This document shows positions 22,631-33,850 of a stretch of 42,485 bases of DNA, piece by piece. Made by a program: the position numbers and the translations under genes. The stretch comes from Funneliformis mosseae (lineage: Eukaryota; Glomeromycota; Glomeromycetes; Glomerales; Glomeraceae): positions 1 to 42,485 of the forward strand of contig CAJVPP010000173.1 of assembly GCA_910592005.1 (NCBI GenBank), read 5' to 3'. Every line of letters starts with the position of its first letter. Positions within the stretch are counted from its first letter, which is position 1. The notes beneath the pieces are model-generated. The model had not been told where the DNA came from. It saw nothing but the letters and a program-made list of their open reading frames with translations, and searched no databases.

Positions 22631-23889
22631 TCATTTATATGTTTCGCAATATGCTAACGAAAAAATTTCGATTTTGTTACGGGAACGTTCGTATGGCTAG
22701 CTCCGTTGACACGGTAATTTGGTAAATAAAATTTTTTATTTTTTTTTTATTTTATTTTATTTTTTTGTTTTAATTTGAAATATTTACAGTAAATGGATTA
22801 CTAAAATAACTATTCTTTTTTTGTTTCTTTAAATTCCTTCGCTGATTATTGTATCTCCTCGGAAATGGGAATAACTGTAACCATCGCAACCGACCAAATT
22901 ATGGTCCCATTACATGCTAAACTATAAAATCATAAGAAAATGTTGCACGTAAGGGTCGGGTCGGGTCTGGTTTAAGGAATACTCGAACTCGAACCCGTTA
23001 ATAATTACAGAACCCGAATTCGACTCGACCCAATCATTGTTCGACTCGGATTCAACTCGACCCGATTATTGTTTAATCCGAAATCTCAAGGGTTACTTTA
23101 TGCTAGCTTAACGGACTGTGGTTTAATATATAGAAAAAAAAATTTAAATACTTACCTGCGCCTCGACACCTAAAAATCAAGAAAATAACGCAGAAGGCGG
23201 TTTGATTTTTAAAATACTTACCACAAATCGTTACATTTATTTTATTACTTTTTAAATTTATTTATTTTTAAATTTATTTTTTTTTTATAATCAAGAAATT
23301 TCTTGAAAAAATAATGAATTATTTTTTTTTTTTTTAAGAAAATTCAAAGTAATTTACATATTTTATTTTTTAAATATTTCAAAAATTTTCTTTAATATAC
23401 AGTCTAATTAATAAAACATTGGAATAGGGGTAACAAAATAAAAATCAAACAACGAATGCATTTATACTAACAGAAACCATCCGATTTCGAAGAGGAATCT
23501 AAAGAAAAGAAAGGGGCGCAAGATTTTATAAAAATCATCGATCGCTGCGCCTGAGTCACCCGCGTGTCATTTTAAGTTAAGCAAAACGGTGAGAAGCTTT
23601 TCAGAATTTTTTTTTTCATTTATGTATATATTTTTTATATTAATGCCGTGAATAAAAAAAAGTTATATAAAGTTTATTTTATTTTTAAAATTTATTATTT
23701 TCTTTTTGAGCATTAATCCTAATTGTTTTTTTTACATCTTTTTTCCACCGAATTGTATTAGCTTTAAGACAACTTCTTTTGATCGATATCAGATCGGTTC
23801 CGCCAGAATAAACAAGTTCTACTAAAACACTTGTCGCTTTATAAAAAAATGTATTAGTTAATGTTTAATAAATGACAATTTTTTTTTAC
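22631..23889. other. Intergenic, contains a CpG-rich degenerate repeat
   Basis: At about 22945-23095 there is an island of CG-rich words (GGGTCGGGTCGGGTC, then CTCGACCCGA-type units). Two roughly 31-32-bp units, GA(A/T)TC(G/A)ACTCGACCC followed by (A/G)AT(C/T)ATTGTT, lie in tandem at about 23017-23083. The rest is T/A-rich, with a short CG-rich stretch near 23510-23575 that includes a TGAGTCA word. No gene was assigned. Confidence 0.5.
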
Positions 23890-23967
23890 CTGTAATTGTT
23901 TACTCCGCAATGTTTTTCGTTTTCTAGAAGAAGTTGTACTATCGGTAACGTCGATAGTTTCATTCAT
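23890..23967 (-). CDS. Possible first exon of a truncated gene (26 codons)
   Basis: Starting at the ATG at 23967 the minus strand encodes a Ser/Thr-rich start with a basic, NLS-like patch ('TTSSRKRKTLRSKQLQ'), followed by a donor-like CAG|GTAAAA. Beyond the putative intron, around 23690-23840, another frame stays open for nearly 50 codons, but joining at the available AG sites does not keep it in frame. Basic starts like this occur in BED-finger transposases, but no finger is visible. It may be a broken or chance frame. Confidence 0.22.
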
Positions 23968-24126
23968 TAATTAATTGTTACAAATTAAAGTCGCGTAAAA
24001 AAAAGTCTAGCGCGTCAATTTATATTGATTTTGTTTAAATCAGATCATACAGGTCACCAAAGTCGACCCGGGGCCTAATTGTAATAAAATAATAGACTAT
24101 AAAAACCAAATAAAGTTCATATATCA

Positions 24127-24321
24127 TTGAATCAAAATTCTCATTTTTGCTTGAAGGTGTCCCAAGGTCTTATTTCAAAAGCCTATCTCCCATATTATTT
24201 AAAAAAAAAATCTGTAACTGCAAACGAAAAGAAAATGGAAATTGTGCCGAAATCTGAAGAAAACCTAATCCATTTCTTCAAAAATTTTAATCCTCCTAAT
24301 ACTAATTTTGTACTGTCATAA
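24127..24321 (+). other. Short open frame of doubtful reality (64 codons)
   Basis: Open from about 24112 to TAA at 24319-24321, without an in-frame ATG at its beginning (first Met is near the middle). Composition is less AT-skewed than neighbouring DNA, which is the only argument for coding. No family recognised. Confidence 0.18.
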
Positions 24322-24879
24322 TTAATATGAAAATTATTTCCTTTTTTGATTTTTGATAAATTCTGTAGGCTCGTTTTGTTTGAAGGAAATCCCGAATAAT
24401 AAATAAATAATCGAATTATTCATGTACGAAAAAAACCTGAACATGGCTGGTTTGAATCTTGTAGATTTACTAATCAGTTAATCTCGAATTTTCTCGATGT
24501 AGCAAGAAATGTACACAATGCAATATGTAATAATCATACGAATGAATATTTACTCAAGTAAATCGATTTCGACCAAAAACATGGACAGATCCAAACACCC
24601 ACCCAAAAATATGTTCGGATTTAATTAAATATATTTAAATATATAGTGAAAAAAATACTGGTAAAGTATTATATATTTCATGTTATTGTTTAGCATATAT
24701 ATAGTATTAAAGTTTAATTTTATAGAAGATTAAATAAGTTTTGTTTTATTATAAATGAATACAAATATAAAAATTATGTACTAAATAAGATTGTTTAATA
24801 TTAAAAAAACTGTGTTCCTTTCTTCTTTACAAATTACTATATTCTACATTAACTGTACATATATTATTTCTCACAAACA

Positions 24880-25800
24880 CCTTGATAAAACCAATTCTTA
24901 AACACAATGTTGCCCTAGCTGTTTCTGCTTCTAATCTATTTCTTAATGGTGAAATAACTAATTCAACAATTGAAAAAGCTTATTCTGAAGCTACACTTGT
25001 AGATTGAATATACAAATAATCCTCACCATTTGACTTAAAATTGGAAAACATTCTTGTTATTATTACAACCATAATAAGGATCACTTTGATTTTCTCATGG
25101 CATTTCTAAATTCTTCTTGGATATTATTTGCTTATGATAAAATAGCTGAAGTAAATTATTATTATTATTTCATAATTGCCGAAAAAATTTTCTTGTATTT
25201 GTAATATCACCTGGTATAGATGCCATAATTGAAGTAGATGTTAAGAGATATCCATTTAACTTTAATATTAAGTTTGCTTTGTTAATTTTATTTTCATCTT
25301 TGAATGCAGATAGCTTTGCTCTTAGATCTAACAATAAAGAAATTTGTGATGATTCATCTAAAATTATTAAATACTTCTCAAATTTATGATAAATTACATT
25401 TGCCATTATATATATATTCATCATCATTTTTATATTGAATCAAATGTAAATGTTCTTGAATACCCAAAAAAACCGATCGTATACATTATATATTATATTG
25501 CATTGTATATTATTAAAAATTAGAAAAGTTATTAGAATATATAAATTTTTTAATTACATACATTAATAATTTTATGATCTTCATTATTAGGAAATCGTTG
25601 ACTGATTTCTTCATTATCGAGGACGATTATTGTTAAGATCAAAATGTTCCCATAAAGTTGATTTAGAAATTCCTTTTGTTCTGACCTAATAAATCGTGAT
25701 ATTGTCAATTCCTCTTGAATATCAAAATAAGCAACATCATCTTAATTTCATCATCATCCTGAAAATCTTCTTCATTTTGAACAATTGTAACATTATCATC
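24880..25800 (-). pseudogene. hAT-family transposase remnant with BED-like N-terminus
   Basis: On the minus strand, in order: an acidic stretch with 'VQNEEDFQDDDEI' (about 25755-25800); a BED-finger-like start, '(S)TLWEHFDLNNNRPR' (about 25620-25670); an open block at 25170-25427 with 'KFEKYLIILDESSQISLLLDLRAKLSAFKDE', here abbreviated by the core 'LLLDLRAKLSAF', which matches the hAT 'LLDPRxK' region; and a C-terminal dimerisation block at about 24900-25015 with 'STSVASE', a TAA in place of Gln or Arg, then 'AFSIVELVISPLRNRL'. Frameshifts separate the blocks. The SVASE...FS...RNRL signature is diagnostic of hAT transposases. Confidence 0.7.
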
Positions 25801-26020
25801 TTTATAATAGGTAATAAAATAATAAGAGAATTATCTAAAAAAAAAAAAAAAAAAAAATCAAATTAAAATAGTACATCATTTTGTAGTAAAATAAAACTTT
25901 TTTTCCCTTACTTTTAAAAGAAATGAAAATAAATTTTAACCTTGATTTTCCTTTGCCGCCACAAAACAACTTAAGTTATGTCGAGATCATCATTCTATAA
26001 AAAACCGATCTTCAGGAGGA

Positions 26021-26085
26021 CTGCAGGGACCGGTCCAATTAACAGGTCCAAGACCGGTCTTACTAGGACCCTACCCCCTACATTT
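26021..26085. repeat. GC-rich palindromic words, candidate terminal repeat of a hAT element
   Basis: An isolated GC-rich patch with GGACCGGTCC (26027-26036) and AGACCGGTCT (26051-26060), ending CCCTACCCCCTA. Read from the right on the minus strand it starts TAGGGGGTAGGGTCC, and CAGGG occurs at 26024. Such starts are common at hAT termini, and it lies just outside the hAT remnant. A matching left end was not found between 24.0 and 24.9 kb. Confidence 0.35.
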
Positions 26086-26400
26086 AATGCACGGAAATTT
26101 AATCTTCGAGATGATCGAGATTAAACTTGTAACCGCATCTTTGATGATAATCTTAGTGATATCTTGATCGTGAAAATTTGTTTATATAAAGAACTTTGGT
26201 CAGTGTCGGATAAAAAAAAAATCCGATCTTGTGAAACAAAAACATTTAAAAGTTAACTTAAATAGTACAAAGCGATCTGCTTTGATGTTACACATTCGAA
26301 GCCCCATCCGACGTTTTTAGCATTAAAAATTTACACAATGTATTAAAAATAAAACACAAGTAACCATAGAAATGTTTATTACAACGTACCAATTTATAAT
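26086..26400. other. Upstream region of the methyltransferase gene
   Basis: No gene. Presumably holds the promoter; a TATATAAAG word at about 26193-26201 lies 200 bases before the ATG, too far to be a confident TATA box. Confidence 0.3.
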
Positions 26401-27640
26401 ATGGGAAATTTATTTACTCGAGAGCGAATTAATAAACCGATTATGAGCAAGGCTGGTGTGGATAGGGAAGAATTCCGTTATATTGATGGCAGGAGGTTTC
26501 ATAACGTACAAACTTCAAAGTATCCTCTTCCAAATGATGATGAGGAATGCGATAGGTTACATATGCAACACTTTTTGATGAGATATGTTTGGCAAGGCAA
26601 CTTTACTTCTCCCGTTGAACATATCTTGAGTGACGAAAATTCCAAAGTTCTTGATGTTGGGTATGTATCATTGAGAAGATGTGATGACATTTTACTACGA
26701 AATATTCACATCAAAAGAAAACTTTATTACAAGATGTGGTGCTGGTTCCTGGTCATTTGAAATGGCATCCAACTATCCGAATGCAAAAATCACTGGCGTG
26801 GATATCTCGCCCGTTCAACCTTTAGGAATTAAGCCAAGTAACTTTACATTTATTCAAGCAGACCTTCTTGAAGGGTTATCGTTTGCCGATGAAACTTTTG
26901 ACTTTATATTCCAACGTTTCTTGGTTGGCTCAATTCCAAAAAACAAATGGCAGTCCGTTATCGAAGAACTAACCAGAATGTTAAAACCTGGTGGTTATTT
27001 GGAGGTAAAACAAAAAAAAAAAAATGAGTTTCCATGAATTTCTTTATTTACGTTATCCTAAATCTAACTAACTATTCGCTCTTTATTCAACAGCTAATGG
27101 AATTTAATGTATTTCCTGAAAGATTAGGTCCAACTTCAACTATAATCGGAAATGCTGGTTACGATCCTTTTTTATTTTTATTTTCTTTTTGCATCCAATA
27201 CTGTCGTTTTTAGGTTTTATATTGACATTAGAAATTGTTTAGTGATAACTTTATGCGAGCAACGAGATCTTGAAAAAAATATGGTTTCGAAGTTAAAATC
27301 TTATATTGAGCAACAAGGAAATTTGAAGATATTAAAGAAGAAGGCAAACTTATATATGGGGGTAGAGAAGCCGGTAAAATTGGTCAAGCGGTATGTACGA
27401 AAGAGGTTTTTAAGCCTGGCATGTTTCCGAATTTCCAAATTTCTGGAGTAATTGATTTCTCCGGTTATATAGATGAATGACGATATGGTAAGATTTTACG
27501 AAAATATGAAAGTCCCGCTGATGCCAATTTTACAAGTAACTCCCGAAGAATATGATCAAATGCTAAAAACCTTAAAAGAAGAATGGTTTGAGCTAAATAG
27601 TTATATTCGATCTGTTCGTGTTTACGCTAGGAAAATCTAA
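26401..27640 (+). CDS. SAM-dependent methyltransferase, N-myristoylation signal, five exons with one apparent 1-nt deletion
   Basis: Exons 26401-26660, 26734-27004, 27094-27157, 27243-27390 and 27473-27640 give a class I methyltransferase of about 303 residues. Motif I 'VLDVGCGAGSW' (residues 83-93) is formed exactly across the first intron (GTATGT...AAG); 'GVDIS' (Asp110) is the usual second-strand acidic residue, followed by 'FDFIFQR' and 'LKPGGYLE'. The family methylates diverse substrates; the target is not predictable. The N-terminus MGNLFT fits an N-myristoylation site (Gly2, Thr6), suggesting membrane attachment. Exon 4 is one base short: frame runs '...SYIEQQGN', then resumes in another frame as 'EDIKEEGKLIYGG' at about 27320-27324, inside GGAAATTTGAAG. 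This could be a real lesion or a sequence error at a T-run. Without correction the protein stops early in exon 4/5. Start chosen at the first ATG, where homology begins. Confidence 0.8.
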
Positions 27641-28912
27641 ATTGTACGTCGCATCGTGTATGAAAAAAATTGTCAGGAACATTGTTGATTTCAACATGCG
27701 TGGTTTAATTTCTCTGCGAATATCGTATTAAACATTTTTAAAATTTCCTAATTCTACCACTATTAATACATGACAATTATCTTTTCCCAATAACGCAAAA
27801 TGTTGTAAAATTGCTTTATTTTATTAGTTACAAAATTTTTTTGCTGATATTTTTTTTTAGTATATATCAAGGTGTGCTAGTATATATATAATTTATTTTA
27901 ATATTATGATTTATTTTCCTTCCTGTACGACCTAAAGTTCGCATGATATACCAGTTATGATATACGAAACATACTGGTATGCCGGCCAATAATAAAACTA
28001 TTATTACTCCTCTAATACTATATCGATAGTGAGTGACAGTTGAACTTTAGATTCAATAAATGGATCATTTTCTATGTACCCAGAGAATCAAGTGAATATA
28101 TGATGTTATTTCTTTGCTCAGGAAAACTTTTACAGTTAATTTTTTTCCGTAAAGGATTATGAATTTTAGATATATTGCATAAATTCCGTAAAAAAAAAAA
28201 AATTAATGCAACACACTCTTACTGAATGTTCTTTTTGGTAGTACACTTTTGCTTCGTGTAACTGTGCTGAATTTTGAGGCATTTAATGAAAATTAAATGT
28301 TGATAAAATATAATGTGGAACATCGTTCCAGTAATAGTATATTATTAATGCATTTGTGAATTTATCTTAGTTTGCGATGTAAAAGTAACTCGTTAGACTA
28401 AGCTCAGCAAGCTACCTAAAGAAATAATCCAAATAAATTAGCTATTGCTTACCTCCCATAAAAATAAATAAGTATGCATATACTTTTTGCAAAAAGTTGG
28501 TCTAACTTAATATGATCATACATTATGAAAAAATTATAAACCTAATATGCTTTTATTAAACAGGTTCATATCTTCGAACAGAATTATTATCATCAGTTCC
28601 CTATACAGATATGCTAAATGAAATTTTGGGTCCCTATAAATAACCTGTACAGCAGCGCCCCCATGTATCAGAGCTTTAGCATGCTCTTTAAACTTTACTT
28701 ATTGATAGATACAACGTATATTTCAACCTCAACGCATCCTCGGTCTCCACCATTGTGTAAATATTACTTTCCTGATCCGACGTTACCTTATTAACCACAC
28801 CCTGATAAATATATTATCCCTAACACAACTTTATTTAATACGAAATTTCTACTTGATGAGATTTTTGCATTTTATTATAAAAATAAACTAGTTAATATCA
28901 TACTTTTCGCTC
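27641..28912. other. Intergenic between two convergent genes
   Basis: Separates the ends of the methyltransferase (+) and Utp4 (-). A hairpin-forming ATACCAGT...ACTGGTAT pair lies at 27948-27955 and 27973-27980. No reading frame or RNA gene was recognised. Confidence 0.5.
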
Positions 28913-30066
28913 TTATGTACCATATTTTGCTTTATAAAATGATGGTGGTAGATTCTCTAAAATAGAAGTAAATGATCTTTCTACTATGACTAATTGATTA
29001 TGTTCTATAAAATTTAAATATATTAATATTTGATATCTAGTAACTAATTGAAAATTTATCGTATTCGATCTATTTCTTCTTGTCTTTTTTCATCTGATTG
29101 CTCTATTTTCATAGGTTTATTTAAAATTTTCGGTTAGATTGCCATCCTGAACATCTAATACAAATTAATTCTTCGGTATCTTCTATTTTACATTTATTAA
29201 AATCCTGCAAGCATAAATATTTAGCTCCCTATAGGATCATACTGTCAGAAGAGGATTAAATGAACATCCCATGATCTTATCTTTAAGAAAATCTCGTGGA
29301 AGCATTTCTGAATATTGTTGTAACCAATCAGTTAATTTCTTTTTTTTGCAAATCAAAAAGATAAAATTGATTTGACATTAAAGTTATTACAAGTATAGGT
29401 TTAAATGGATGAAATTTTAATGATGTGTGAATAGAAGAAAATTTATCGATAGTCATATGATGCTATTATAAATTTAGGCGAAAAATTTATGATTATTAAT
29501 TTAATTAGTCTATCTTTAACCAAATATTTAAATGATAATGTTCAAATACCTCAAGAGTTTCCAAATTATACACATTAATCCGATTCAAAAGGTCACCGGT
29601 TGCTAACCATTTACCATCATCACTTATAGTCAAGGTAGTCAATGGTTAACAGTCGGGATTTTGTGAATATTCATCAAATCGCTCTAAACTGTGACATCAA
29701 CTTCATCCCCTACTTCAATATCAAGTCCATATATTACTATTTCTGAATTCATAAAAACTACCACAAGTTTACTTCCGTCTGGTGTGAGCCCTAATAAATT
29801 AGATCCAACATTTCGTCCGTCTATAGTTATTTGTGGAAAATCATTTATTTTACGTACCCTTAAATGACCTGGGTCATTAACCGATGTAAATTTATAATTT
29901 GTTTATATGTCATTTTTTTTTTTTTTAAAAAAAAAAAAACTCATTACATATTATTATATTATACTTGCGTCTTCAAGAACTTTGAATAACTTGATACGTT
30001 CAATGTCAGATACTGCTATCCATTCCCGTTTTCAGATATCGATCCGATCATCAATTGATGATTGCT
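28913..30066 (-). pseudogene. UTP4: Decayed second propeller of the Utp4 gene: list of lesions
   Basis: Exon 9 starts at 30066 after ...CTTTTAG. It reads 'SNHQLMIGSISENG', then needs a +1 correction at about 30022-30033 (beside GGGAA and AAAA runs) to continue as 'WIAVSDIERIKLFKVLE'. A further exon from about 29870 gives 'HLRVRKINDFPQITIDGR' and 'DEVDVTV'. At about 29685-29690 one base is missing before 'LERFDEYSQNPDC'. An in-frame TAA sits at 29646-29648, then 'LTTLTISDDGKWLATGD'. Further shifts occur around 29330-29260 ('INDW', 'EMLPRDFLKDK') and 29070. The order and spacing are those of a normal Utp4, so decay is recent. Confidence 0.7.
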
Positions 30067-31972
30067 CTAAAAGTGAGATTAATACTTTATTAATCAAACA
30101 GTTCATTAAACGATAGCACGTAATAAATAAAAGACCTTTAATGTTATTTCTAAAATAGCTTGTTGAGGTTCTACTAACTCCAAACGAGGAACCTTTTGTT
30201 CGAATTGATACAACCTCGGTAACTTTGCTATAAAAAAAAAAAATAAAACAACATTAATTTGATTCCTTAAAAGAGATTAAAGAATTTACATGTATTCTTC
30301 TTACCTTTCCCCAACCTCCAAATTTTTATTTGATTATTACAATAGAACATAATTAATTGTTTAGATTTGGACATACTGATCATAAGTTTCAATGGAACAA
30401 AAGGTAGCCTATGATATTTATTTTTAGGGAAATTTAAAATTGGCGCGACAACCATAGTTGTATCAATACCTTTATACAAAGCAATTCATTCTTGTTAACG
30501 TTGAGAAGTAACACCATTTTTCTTTTTTTTAAAAAAAAAATCACGATTCCTTAAATTACCTACCACCAGAAATTAAAGAATTTACATCTCGTCCTTCACA
30601 TATCGCGAGAGCTTTCACATCATGCATATGATGACGGCTATACCCCACTTTTACCCAATGTCTTTCATTTGGTACTGAATTATCTTTACTATATGATTTT
30701 GGTTGAGACACAATCCGATATACAAAACATTTTCGATCTATCCCAGAAGAATAAATCGCTGTACCATTCTAAAAAAAAAAAAAAATTTTTTAAATACTAG
30801 ATATAAAAAAAAAAATAGATCTTGCCATTAAAGATAATTACGAGATTCGAAGCCAGACATAAAACATCGGCGTCATGAGCTCCAAGTTTTTGTTTCATAG
30901 TTCCAAATGTTCCTTCCCAAAAACATACGTGACCGAGTGAGTCGCCACTTACTATAGTGCCATCTCTAAAACAAAAAAAAAAAAAAATTAAATTTTGTAT
31001 ATACAATAATTTGTTAATTATTTAAAATGAAATCTTTACTTGAGCACTTGAATTGCCCATACAATAGTTTCTTTCTGTGATTTTTTTTCTACAGTCATCC
31101 TATGTATTACTCGTCCTTTTTTTTTAAAAAAAAAAAAGTTAATACAATTTGTCACATTTATTGTTAGTCCCTTTCCCTTATTATTAATACCTTGTTCAAC
31201 ATTCCATTTTATTATCTTACTATCTGAAGTTCCAAATACGATATGTTTGTCTTCCATATCCCAAGCTAAAGACATTACTTTTGCTTGCTTTCTGTCATAA
31301 TTATGGATTAAAGATAGTCCATCATCGATAATCTTAAATATCCGTATACCCCCATCATCACATCCAACAGCAATTAATGTATTCGCGTGATTAACAGCCA
31401 TACACCAAATTGCTCCTCCATGTGAATCAATGAATTTCTAGGATTAAATTAATACAAACAATGAATTCCAAATGGGGAATGCATAAAGTTTTCAAAATTC
31501 AACAAACATTATATGTAAAAATATATATATATATCTTTACCTTACAACTTAATTTTATCGTGTCCCATTCCGCTATCAACCCGTTAGCACTTGCAGAAAA
31601 TAATCTTGGTGGTTTACTGGTTAACTCTTTTAAAGCTTTATCCTGTTTAGCTTGTGTATTATAAGTTATCTTATCCGCTTCCGTTAAAGTTATTTTATGT
31701 GCCCATATAATTGCTTCCACAGAAGTATTTAATTCACCTAATATTCTCTATCGTTTACAATAAAAAAAAACGATTAGTTTAATGTCAAGTAATTGTCATG
31801 ATAGAATGCAACTAAGTACCTTTTCCAGGTGCAAATTAAGTGGGTTCCATATTTCGATATCCCCATTAGCTCGGCCACATGCGATCAATGGTTTAGTAGT
31901 ACTTGGTGTAAATGCAAGAGCATTAATAGCTGCTGGCATATATTCAACGAAACGACACCTATGAACATACAT
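28913..31972 (-). CDS. UTP4: Utp4 / Cirhin homolog (U3 snoRNP WD40 protein), broken in its second half
   Basis: Utp4 is a tandem beta-propeller subunit of the t-UTP/UTP-A part of the small-subunit processome, acting in the nucleolus on pre-18S rRNA. The first eight exons are intact and splice in frame to 423 codons: 31820-31972, 31541-31747, 31191-31437, 31040-31115, 30842-30965, 30564-30768, 30305-30469 and 30136-30227. Diagnostic stretches include 'MYVHRCRFVEYMPA' at the start (the yeast protein has MIVHRCRFVDFTPA), 'SASANGLIAEWD', 'AVGCDDGGIRIFK', 'NYDRKQAKVMSLAW', 'SGDSLGHVCFWE' and 'AHDADVLCLAS'. The real C-terminus is also recognisable at 28913-29040 ('FQLVTRYQ', 'LVIVERSF', 'YKAKYGT' then stop), matching the family's end. 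Between them, frameshifts and a stop interrupt the second propeller. The ATG is preceded directly by a run of ten A. Unless the sequence has errors, only a truncated protein can be made. Confidence 0.85.
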
Positions 31973-33099
31973 TTTTTTTTTAAAAAAAAAAGATTTGAAA
32001 TTTTTTTTTTTTCTGATTATCAAAAAGTGAACATATCCGCGGATCGTGCTAAGGGATTAATATGTTCATCAGGAAACGGAACCCGTTATAAAGTCCGGAC
32101 ACTTTTTGTGAATCATTAAACATTTAATATTCGTCTGCTTTTTATCAATGAAATTTGTTGTCAAGACTAAAAAATAAAAGCTACTTAGATAATATTTAAA
32201 AGAGAAGTTTCGGAGGCGATCTTTGATTTTTTTACGAATCTTTGCCTTTCCTGATTGTCAATGAGAAATATCCTAATGATTAAATGGGAGAAAATTTAAT
32301 CTATTAATATTTATTAATATAACATCGTCTAACGAACTACATACTATATCGGGTTAATTCCCCTAAGCTATTACGCTAAAAATGGAATCATAGCACATTG
32401 TCGATCAGTATATTAGTGACCCACCAACGATATTCGCATCAAAAGTTTGTTTCTTCTCCTTTTCTTTTTCTTATCATGTCTACCTTATTGCTTATCAACG
32501 AGAAACTGAAAAATTCCATACGAAACTACCTCGAGTTCTTTCTCCGTGGTCACTCCAGCATTTTGTTTCAACAGTTATTGATAGATAAAAGAAGACACAT
32601 CACAACACTCGTTGTTTTGCTCAGGAACTCCTAAACAATAAAAAAAGTAAGTATAGTGGGATGAAAAATTTAGACGACGGATGGGGGTTGCGGGTTTTGA
32701 TAGACCTTATGGAATTTTCCAGTTATAGTTTCTCGATAAAGATCCGTTGACTCTGAAATAAGGATCGACCATGCAACTTCTTTACTCTTAAATGAAACTT
32801 ATAACTTTACCGGTACTCGATATCAATCTTTGCCTTAACTAAAGTTTACTACTGGAATTTTCCTGCATCCGCCATCTTAGTTTAACTTTTGTCTGATTAT
32901 TCTTACCAAGAAATGATTCTAAATGAATTTGCTTTTTTATAGGATAACGGTACTATCGTTCAAGTCTTATGGAATAAATCATCACCATTATCATCATCGC
33001 CGTCACTTAGGAAAGAAACAAAGTATTGAATTCATTGTTATCATTCTTCAATATTCTTGATTAACCATTTATTTTTATTAAGCTAGTGAGGCCAGATTG
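31973..33099. other. Upstream of Utp4; no confident gene
   Basis: Contains the presumed Utp4 promoter next to 31972. A plus-strand frame from about 32398 to 32634 is open; an ATG at about 32476 begins 'MSTLLLINEKLKNSIRNYLE' and the stop is followed by a GTAAGT at 32647-32652. It has no recognised domain and may be a leader exon or a chance frame. Confidence 0.35.
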
Positions 33100-33378
33100 A
33101 ATGCATGATATCGATCTACTTTATGAATTTCCTAATGTACAACGTATGCGCTCTCTACTTAAACCGAATGAGAGAAATAAATATCTAGAAAATATTATAA
33201 CGACAACCCCTTTTTCGCGGCTGATTCTCTTTTGATGTTCTTATTTTTGCTATGCGTATCATCATGAGTTGATTTGGCTGGGTAATGGACTCATGGCTAT
33301 TATCATTGAATCTAAAATTGTTCATGGTAATAAAGTTTTACCCAATATGGCTCGCGAAGGATTAATCACTGTATAGTT
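33100..33378 (+). pseudogene. Unknown reading frame with one internal stop
   Basis: From an ATG at about 33102 one frame reads 'MHDIDLLYEFPNVQRMRSLL' and onward for 44 codons to a TGA (about 33234). It then continues in the same frame for some 45 more codons ('YHHELIWLGNGLMAI', 'GNKVLPNMAREGLITV') to TAG. Composition is protein-like on both sides, and the TGA would be a Trp codon after one G-to-A change. Family not recognised. Confidence 0.35.
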
Positions 33379-33689
33379 TACAAAATTCCGTAAAGCTTTA
33401 AAATTTTGAGTTAGATTAGGATAAATTTTTTTTTTTTGTGTTTCGTGACTTGTAATTACATTAAATATGCTCGCATTTGAATATTTTTATTTATGTTACA
33501 TGACTTCAGAAAATTTTCGTTAATTATAAATTCAGAAAAAATTACGTATAAAATGTTAAGGCGAATTAAGCGATAAATATTATCTTTAGATTACAAATAG
33601 ATCCGAAATTTTTGTTTTACCACCAACACCCATAAAAGCCTTCTATACTTTTTTGGAATTTTCCCTTCTCTTTTGCAATGTATCATCAT

Positions 33690-33850
33690 TAAATTTTGAT
33701 TCCCGAATTGACCTCGGTTTTAACCATAGCACTGGCTTTTATTTTTTCATAGGTGGATATTAACTCTTTGTATCGTTTATGTAAAACTTCACAAAAATTC
33801 AAAATATCCATTAACATTTCGAATTGCGTCTTTGTTTTAATTCAGCTAGG
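33690..33850 (-). pseudogene. Unknown exon-like fragment, coiled-coil character
   Basis: The minus strand encodes 'TQFEMLMDILNFCEVLHKRY' and then a Lys/Glu-rich helix to a TAA near 33690. Helix-forming, heptad-like spacing of Leu/Ile is visible. A TGA lies just upstream in frame and no start or partner exon was found. Possibly a stray exon of a lost gene. Confidence 0.3.

Noticed and set aside
27391..27480. Read-through of methyltransferase exon 4 giving a different C-terminus
   Set aside because: The frame stays open to TGA at 27478-27480 and looks protein-like, but splicing GTATGT...TATATAG restores a longer in-frame C-terminus ending in a natural stop; kept only as a possible isoform.
31461..32119. 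Plus-strand open frames opposite Utp4 exons
   Set aside because: They overlap minus-strand exons that have clear family homology and clean splice sites; they are shadows.
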